NCBI GenBank assembly: GCA_965371445.1
Contig: CBDUYN010000281.1
Location: 1-9,115, forward strand
Direction of reading: 5' to 3'
Length of the DNA: 9,115 nucleotides
From: DASWIG01 sp965371445
GTDB taxonomy: Bacteria; Acidobacteriota; Thermoanaerobaculia; Multivoradales; J023
How positions within the stretch are numbered: position 1 is the first letter of the stretch; each line of letters starts with the position of its first letter. A model generated the notes under the pieces. It saw only the letters and a program-made list of their open reading frames with translations. It did not search any database and had not been told where the DNA came from. A program made the position numbers and the translations under genes. Of the stretch, positions 5,275-9,115 are shown in pieces.

Positions 5275-5376
5275 CGATGAGCTGTAAGCCGGGCCAGACC
5301 CAGGCACCCGGGGAGTCCTGGTAGGCATCCCGTGAAGCCGCCTTGCCGGCGCCGGAGAGGGTCTCTGAGGCTCATC
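5275..5376 (-). other. Possible folded leader upstream of the cysteine-rich gene
   Basis: On the minus strand GATGAGC (5376-5370) can pair with GCTCATC (5281-5275), closing a ~100-base GC-rich segment that contains further short pairings (for example CCAGG with CCTGG). It begins just downstream of the candidate TATACT promoter and ends about 60 bases before the start codon, the place expected for a leader RNA. I could not match it to a known riboswitch, and a 7-bp closing stem in a GC-rich region is weak evidence. Confidence 0.25.
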
Positions 5377-5383
5377 GCGGGCG

Positions 5384-5412
5384 AGTATACACCAATCGCA
5401 GCCCGAAGGCCA
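5384..5412 (-). promoter_or_regulatory. Candidate promoter for the cysteine-rich gene
   Basis: The minus strand has TATACT (5389-5384), 5 of 6 to consensus, with TGGCCT (5412-5407, 3 of 6) 17 bases upstream. It would give a leader of about 160 bases before the ATG at 5214. It is the best -10 box in this gap. Confidence 0.4.
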
Positions 5413-5421
5413 GACGGATCC

Positions 5422-5439
5422 CGTGTCGACCGTGTCGAC
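5422..5439. repeat. Tandem 9-bp duplication
   Basis: CGTGTCGAC is repeated twice without a gap, creating two GTCGAC palindromes 9 bases apart in the intergenic stretch upstream of both divergent promoters. It may be a short tandem slip or a pair of protein-binding half-sites. Confidence 0.4.
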
Positions 5440-5499
5440 CGCCGGAAGGTCGAGGCGAGGAGATTGTGGCTGGTCCTGCGCTCCCAGCGGGTCTTGCGA

Positions 5500-5544
5500 T
5501 AGAATGGCACTTCGTCTGCTGAACCCGGACGGCTACCGCCGTCC
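5500..5544 (+). promoter_or_regulatory. Candidate -10 box and leader hairpin of the thiolase gene
   Basis: TAGAAT (5500-5505) is a good -10 match, but no clear -35 precedes it. A start here would leave a leader of about 105 bases. Shortly downstream GGACGGC (5527-5533) and GCCGTCC (5538-5544) form a perfect 7-bp hairpin with a TACC loop. No T-run follows, so it is more likely a structural or stabilising element than a terminator. Confidence 0.35.
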
Positions 5545-5616
5545 AACAGGTCCGGGAGACCCTCACGACGACCCACCCACCGACTTCCAGCGCTCTCCGA
5601 GCCAAGGAGAACCGAT

Positions 5617-6810
5617 ATGGCCTTCGAGAAGACCTACATCCCCTACGGCGCCTACTTTTCAAGCCCCTTCTGCCGCTGGCAGGGCAGCCTCGGACACCTG
5701 CACGCCATGCAGCTCGCCGCCGATACGACAAAGCGCTTCCTCGCCGAGCGCGAGATCTCCGCCGCTGCCTTCGACCAGCTCGTCCTCGGCATCACGATCC
5801 ACCAGCGCCGCAGCTTCTACGGCGCGCCCTGGCTCGCCGGCATGATCGGCGCCGGCGGGATCACCGGGCCCACCCTGGCCCAGGCCTGCGCCACCTCGGC
5901 ACGGATGCTCGCCGCCTCGGCCCTCGAGGTCGAGACCGGAGCGAGCGAGTGCATCCTCGCCGTCGCCTGCGACCGGACGTCGAACGGCCCCCACGTCTAC
6001 TACCCCAACCCCAAGGGCACCGGCGGCATGGGCGAAGCCGAGGATCCCGTGTGGGACAACTTCAACCTCGACCCCCACGCCGGCGGCGCCATGATCGACA
6101 CCGCCGAGAACGTCGCCGCCAAGGCCGGCATCACCAAGGAAGAGCAGGACGAGGTGACGCTCCTACGGCACCAGCAGTACCAGGACGCCCTCGCCGACGA
6201 CCGCGCCTTCCAGAAGCGCTACATGATCGGCGTCGAGCTCAAACGCGGCAAGAAAGTCACCGGCACCGTCGAGGCCGACGAAGGGATCTTTCCCACCACC
6301 GCCGAGGGCCTCGCGAAGCTCCGCCCGGCGAAAGAAGGCGGCACCGTCTCTTTCGGCACCCAGACCTTCCCCGCCGACGGCAACGCCGGCATGGTGATCA
6401 CCACCGAGGAGCGGGCCGCCGAGCTCTCCCGCGACCCCGCCGTCAAGATCCGGCTCCGCTCCTACGGCACCACGCGGGTCGAGAAGGGCCACATGCCCAT
6501 GGCCGTCGTGCCCGCCGCGCGCCAGGCCCTGGAACGCGCCGGGGTGGGGGTCGAGCAATGCGCCGCGGTCAAGACCCACAACCCCTTCGCCGTCAACGAC
6601 GTCCTCTTCTCGCGCGAGATGGGCCTGGCACCCGAGAGGTTCAACCGCTTCGGCTCGCCGCTCGTCTGGGGACACCCCCAGGCGCCGACGGGCCTGCGCG
6701 CCGTCGCCGAGCTCATCGAAGAGCTCGTCGCCGATGGCGGCGGCGTCGGCCTCTTCTCGGGCTGCGCCGCGGGCGACACGGCCATTGCCGTCGTCCTCGA
6801 GGTGGGTTGA
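5617..6810 (+). CDS. Thiolase-family protein (acyl-CoA acetyltransferase-like)
   Basis: A 397-residue soluble enzyme of normal thiolase length. It has the nucleophilic cysteine C91 in LAQACATSARML (88-99), WGHPQAPTGLRAVAELIEEL (351-370) with the catalytic His353, and the second cysteine C383 in LFSGCAAGDTAIAVV. These residues would allow Claisen condensation or thiolytic cleavage of a 3-ketoacyl-CoA. The usual NEAFA block is replaced by HNPFAVND (321-328), closer to the HDxF motif of SCP2-type thiolases, and 'SGCAAGD' replaces the usual 'CGGGG'. This points to a divergent subgroup of unknown substrate. The ATG at 5617 follows AAGGAG (5604-5609) by 7 bases. Without dehydrogenase, hydratase or CoA-ligase neighbours it appears monocistronic. 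Its TGA stop is part of a TGACACCGTCCCC repeat. Confidence 0.88.
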   Translation: MAFEKTYIPYGAYFSSPFCRWQGSLGHLHAMQLAADTTKRFLAEREISAAAFDQLVLGITIHQRRSFYGAPWLAGMIGAGGITGPTLAQACATSARMLAASALEVETGASECILAVACDRTSNGPHVYYPNPKGTGGMGEAEDPVWDNFNLDPHAGGAMIDTAENVAAKAGITKEEQDEVTLLRHQQYQDALADDRAFQKRYMIGVELKRGKKVTGTVEADEGIFPTTAEGLAKLRPAKEGGTVSFGTQTFPADGNAGMVITTEERAAELSRDPAVKIRLRSYGTTRVEKGHMPMAVVPAARQALERAGVGVEQCAAVKTHNPFAVNDVLFSREMGLAPERFNRFGSPLVWGHPQAPTGLRAVAELIEELVADGGGVGLFSGCAAGDTAIAVVLEVG

Positions 6811-6853
6811 CACCGTCCCCTTGGGGGGAACGAGGGGGGAAATCACCGTCCCC
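6811..6853. repeat. CACCGTCCCC repeats, copies 2 and 3, around two G6 tracts
   Basis: CACCGTCCCC at 6811-6820 and 6844-6853 are direct copies 33 bases apart, flanking GGGGGG at 6823-6828 and 6834-6839. The first copy begins directly at the thiolase stop codon and can fold as CCCC-TT-GGGG. The second abuts the -35 box of the next operon. The pair may separate the two transcription units as a REP-like or terminator-like element. Confidence 0.5.
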
Positions 6854-6855
6854 TC

Positions 6856-6885
6856 TTGACAAACGCCGGGCTCCTATTCAACAAT
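6856..6885 (+). promoter_or_regulatory. Promoter of the ArsR-methyltransferase/ahcY operon
   Basis: TTGACA (6856-6861) is a perfect -35. AACAAT (6880-6885), 4 of 6, lies 18 bases downstream as the best-placed -10. Transcription would begin near 6892, inside the large inverted repeat, so a repressor bound there would block RNA polymerase. Confidence 0.6.
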
Positions 6886-6937
6886 AGATCCGGATGGACG
6901 GATATAGACGTCTGTCTATGAACGTCCACCGGATCTA
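6885..6937. promoter_or_regulatory. Nested inverted-repeat operator / hairpin before the ArsR-fusion start
   Basis: Outer arms: TAGATCCGGATGGACG (6885-6900) and CGTCCACCGGATCTA (6923-6937), perfectly complementary over 15 bp except for one extra A at 6894. Inner arms: ATAGAC (6904-6909) and GTCTAT (6914-6919) with a 4-base centre. The left half contains TAGAT and TAGAC 20 bases apart, two helical turns, mirrored on the right. It begins at the -10 box and ends two bases before the ATG. It is probably the operator of the ArsR-type protein it precedes, and in RNA it could also hide the start codon. Confidence 0.7.
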
Positions 6938-6939
6938 CG

Positions 6940-7935
6940 ATGAGCTCGAAGCCTGCCATCCTCGACCACGCCGCGACCCTGGCCGACGCGACCCGCTGCC
7001 GCCTCCTCCAGCTCCTGGAGGAGCAGGAGCTGAGGGTCTCGGAGCTCTGCCAGGTACTGCAGCTCCCGCAGTCGACGGTGAGCCGGCACCTGAAGGTGCT
7101 CTCCGACGGCGGCTGGCTCGCCTCGCGCCGCGACGGCACGAGCCATCTCTACCAGATGAAGGTCACCAACGACAGCGACGACGGAGCCGCGGCCGAGCTC
7201 TGGCAGCTGATCTCGCGGCAGACGTCGAAGACGCCGGTGAGCCGGCAGGACCGGGCGCGTCTGGCGGGTGTGCTGGCGGCGCGGCGGGGACGCTCGCAGG
7301 AGTTTTTTGCCTCGGCCCACGAATGGGACCGGCTGCGCGACGAGCTTTTCGGCCCGCGCTTTGATCTGCACGCGCTCCTCGGCCTCGTCGATCCGGGCTG
7401 GGCCGTCGGCGACCTCGCCTGCGGCACCGGACGGTTGAGCGAAGCGCTCGCTCCCTTCGTCCGCGAGGTCGTCGCCGTCGACGGCTCGCCGGCGATGCTG
7501 GAGGCGGCACGGGAGCGGTTGAAGCCTCACGAGAACGTGCGCCTGCGCGGTGGGGACCTGGAGGCCCTGCCGGTCGAGGACGGCTCGCTCGACGCCGCGA
7601 CGCTCATCCTGGCGCTCCATCACACGAGCGATCCACGGCGGGTGCTCGCCGAGTCGCGGCGGGCCTTGAAGGTCGGCGGACGCCTCCTGGTCGTCGACAT
7701 GCTGCCTCACGACCGCGAGGAGTACCGCCGCGAGATGGGCCACATCTGGCTCGGCTTCTCGGAGGAACAGATCCGCCGCGACCTCGAAGCCACGGGCTTC
7801 GCCGAGTGCCGCGTACGGACGCTTCCCACCGATCCCGAGGTCCGAGGGCCGGCGCTCTTCGTCGCCACGGCGGGCGCCGCGGACGCGGTCACCGCCGGGG
7901 CCCCGGAGCTCCTCGGCGCCGCGGCGAACGCTTGA
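6940..7935 (+). CDS. ArsR-type regulator fused to a SAM-dependent methyltransferase
   Basis: A 331-residue two-domain protein. Residues ~5-95 are an ArsR winged helix: ATRCRLLQLLEEQELRVSEL, then CQVLQLPQSTVSRHLKVLSD (38-57) and the wing GGWLASRRDGTSHLYQM. Residues ~125-310 are a class I methyltransferase: VGDLACGTGRLSEAL (156-170), VVAVDGSPAMLEAARERL (177-194), ALPVEDGSLDAATLILALHH (209-228), and GGRLLVVDMLP. The cysteines typical of arsenic- or metal-sensing ArsR proteins are absent from the recognition helix, so a metal signal is unlikely. With ahcY directly downstream and the SAM fold retained, the domain plausibly binds SAM or SAH as a sensor, comparable in idea to the ArsR-family SahR regulators of the methionine cycle; catalysis is unproven. 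The ATG at 6940 is supported by family homology; there is no Shine-Dalgarno, and a large hairpin directly precedes it. Confidence 0.9.
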   Translation: MSSKPAILDHAATLADATRCRLLQLLEEQELRVSELCQVLQLPQSTVSRHLKVLSDGGWLASRRDGTSHLYQMKVTNDSDDGAAAELWQLISRQTSKTPVSRQDRARLAGVLAARRGRSQEFFASAHEWDRLRDELFGPRFDLHALLGLVDPGWAVGDLACGTGRLSEALAPFVREVVAVDGSPAMLEAARERLKPHENVRLRGGDLEALPVEDGSLDAATLILALHHTSDPRRVLAESRRALKVGGRLLVVDMLPHDREEYRREMGHIWLGFSEEQIRRDLEATGFAECRVRTLPTDPEVRGPALFVATAGAADAVTAGAPELLGAAANA

Positions 7936-7985
7936 AGATCTCTGAAGTCACCAAGTCCCCAAGATCGAATCAACAAACCGGAGCA

Positions 7986-7991
7986 AAGGAG
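7986..7991 (+). promoter_or_regulatory. Ribosome-binding site of ahcY
   Basis: AAAGGAG-type sequence ending about 6 bases before the ATG at 7998, by far the strongest translation signal in this operon. The 62-base gap after the regulator's stop holds no evident promoter, terminator or copy of the TAGAC operator, so ahcY is probably cotranscribed with the regulator. Confidence 0.7.
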
Positions 7992-7997
7992 AACGAA

Positions 7998-9115
<1,118 letters not shown>

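Noticed and set aside
6823..6839. G-quadruplex
   Set aside because: Only two G6 tracts; four separated G-runs are needed for a convincing intramolecular fold.
6892..6939. SAM or SAH riboswitch before the methyl-cycle operon
   Set aside because: The leader is only about 48 bases, consists almost wholly of the inverted repeat, and I see none of the conserved core of the known SAH or SAM classes.
6894..7364. Plus-strand frame overlapping the ArsR fusion
   Set aside because: Pro/Arg/Ala-rich shadow in another frame of a gene with clear domain homology.

Overview
This GC-rich window (about two thirds G+C by eye in the coding parts, with codons mostly ending in C or G) looks like chromosome of a free-living bacterium. 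The gene content (an AsnC/Lrp regulator with a divergent transporter operon, an orphan CheR-type methyltransferase, a thiolase, and an ArsR-methyltransferase fusion in front of ahcY), the several genes that seem to start without a leader, and the short CACCGTCCCC repeats would fit Acidobacteriota or a related deep lineage. That placement is an inference from style, not from a marker gene.

Left part (1-3262). A minus-strand run reads, from its promoter side: an antibiotic-biosynthesis-monooxygenase-fold protein (2351-2668), an EamA/DMT exporter (1420-2358), a broken M20 peptidase (1168-1454) and a DUF819 membrane protein (1-1158, continuing past the window edge). The first three overlap and form an operon. 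The peptidase keeps only its N-terminal ~65 residues and then runs, out of frame, into the coding-like tail of something else. An AsnC/Lrp regulator (2786-3262) is divergent from the operon, with a palindrome-rich 117-bp control region between them, so it probably controls both sides.

Middle part (3263-5616). This is the accessory-looking portion. An orphan CheR-type methyltransferase gene (3572-4393) is followed by a degraded piece of a NACHT-type NTPase (Walker B segment only). Next come two 24-bp direct repeats and a tight cluster of perfect hairpins (4728-4816). Then comes a minus-strand gene for a small secreted cysteine-rich protein (4858-5214), lower in GC than its neighbours and bracketed by a perfect 15-bp inverted repeat (4827-4841 and 5247-5261). 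I see no transposase. The order suggests gene decay and insertion at one spot.

Right part (5617-9115). A thiolase-family enzyme (5617-6810) has a full set of catalytic Cys/His/Cys residues but an unusual HNPF motif. After two CACCGTCCCC repeats comes an ArsR-type regulator fused to a SAM-dependent methyltransferase (6940-7935), then ahcY, S-adenosylhomocysteine hydrolase (7998 to the window edge). The ArsR-methyltransferase gene is preceded by a nested 53-nt inverted repeat that runs from its promoter to two bases before its start codon. The simplest reading is an autoregulated SAM/SAH-cycle operon in which the fusion protein senses the methyl-cycle metabolites and controls ahcY.

The most interesting items are the nested operator/hairpin of the ArsR-methyltransferase-ahcY operon, the inverted-repeat-bounded cysteine-rich gene, and the NACHT remnant next to structured repeats.
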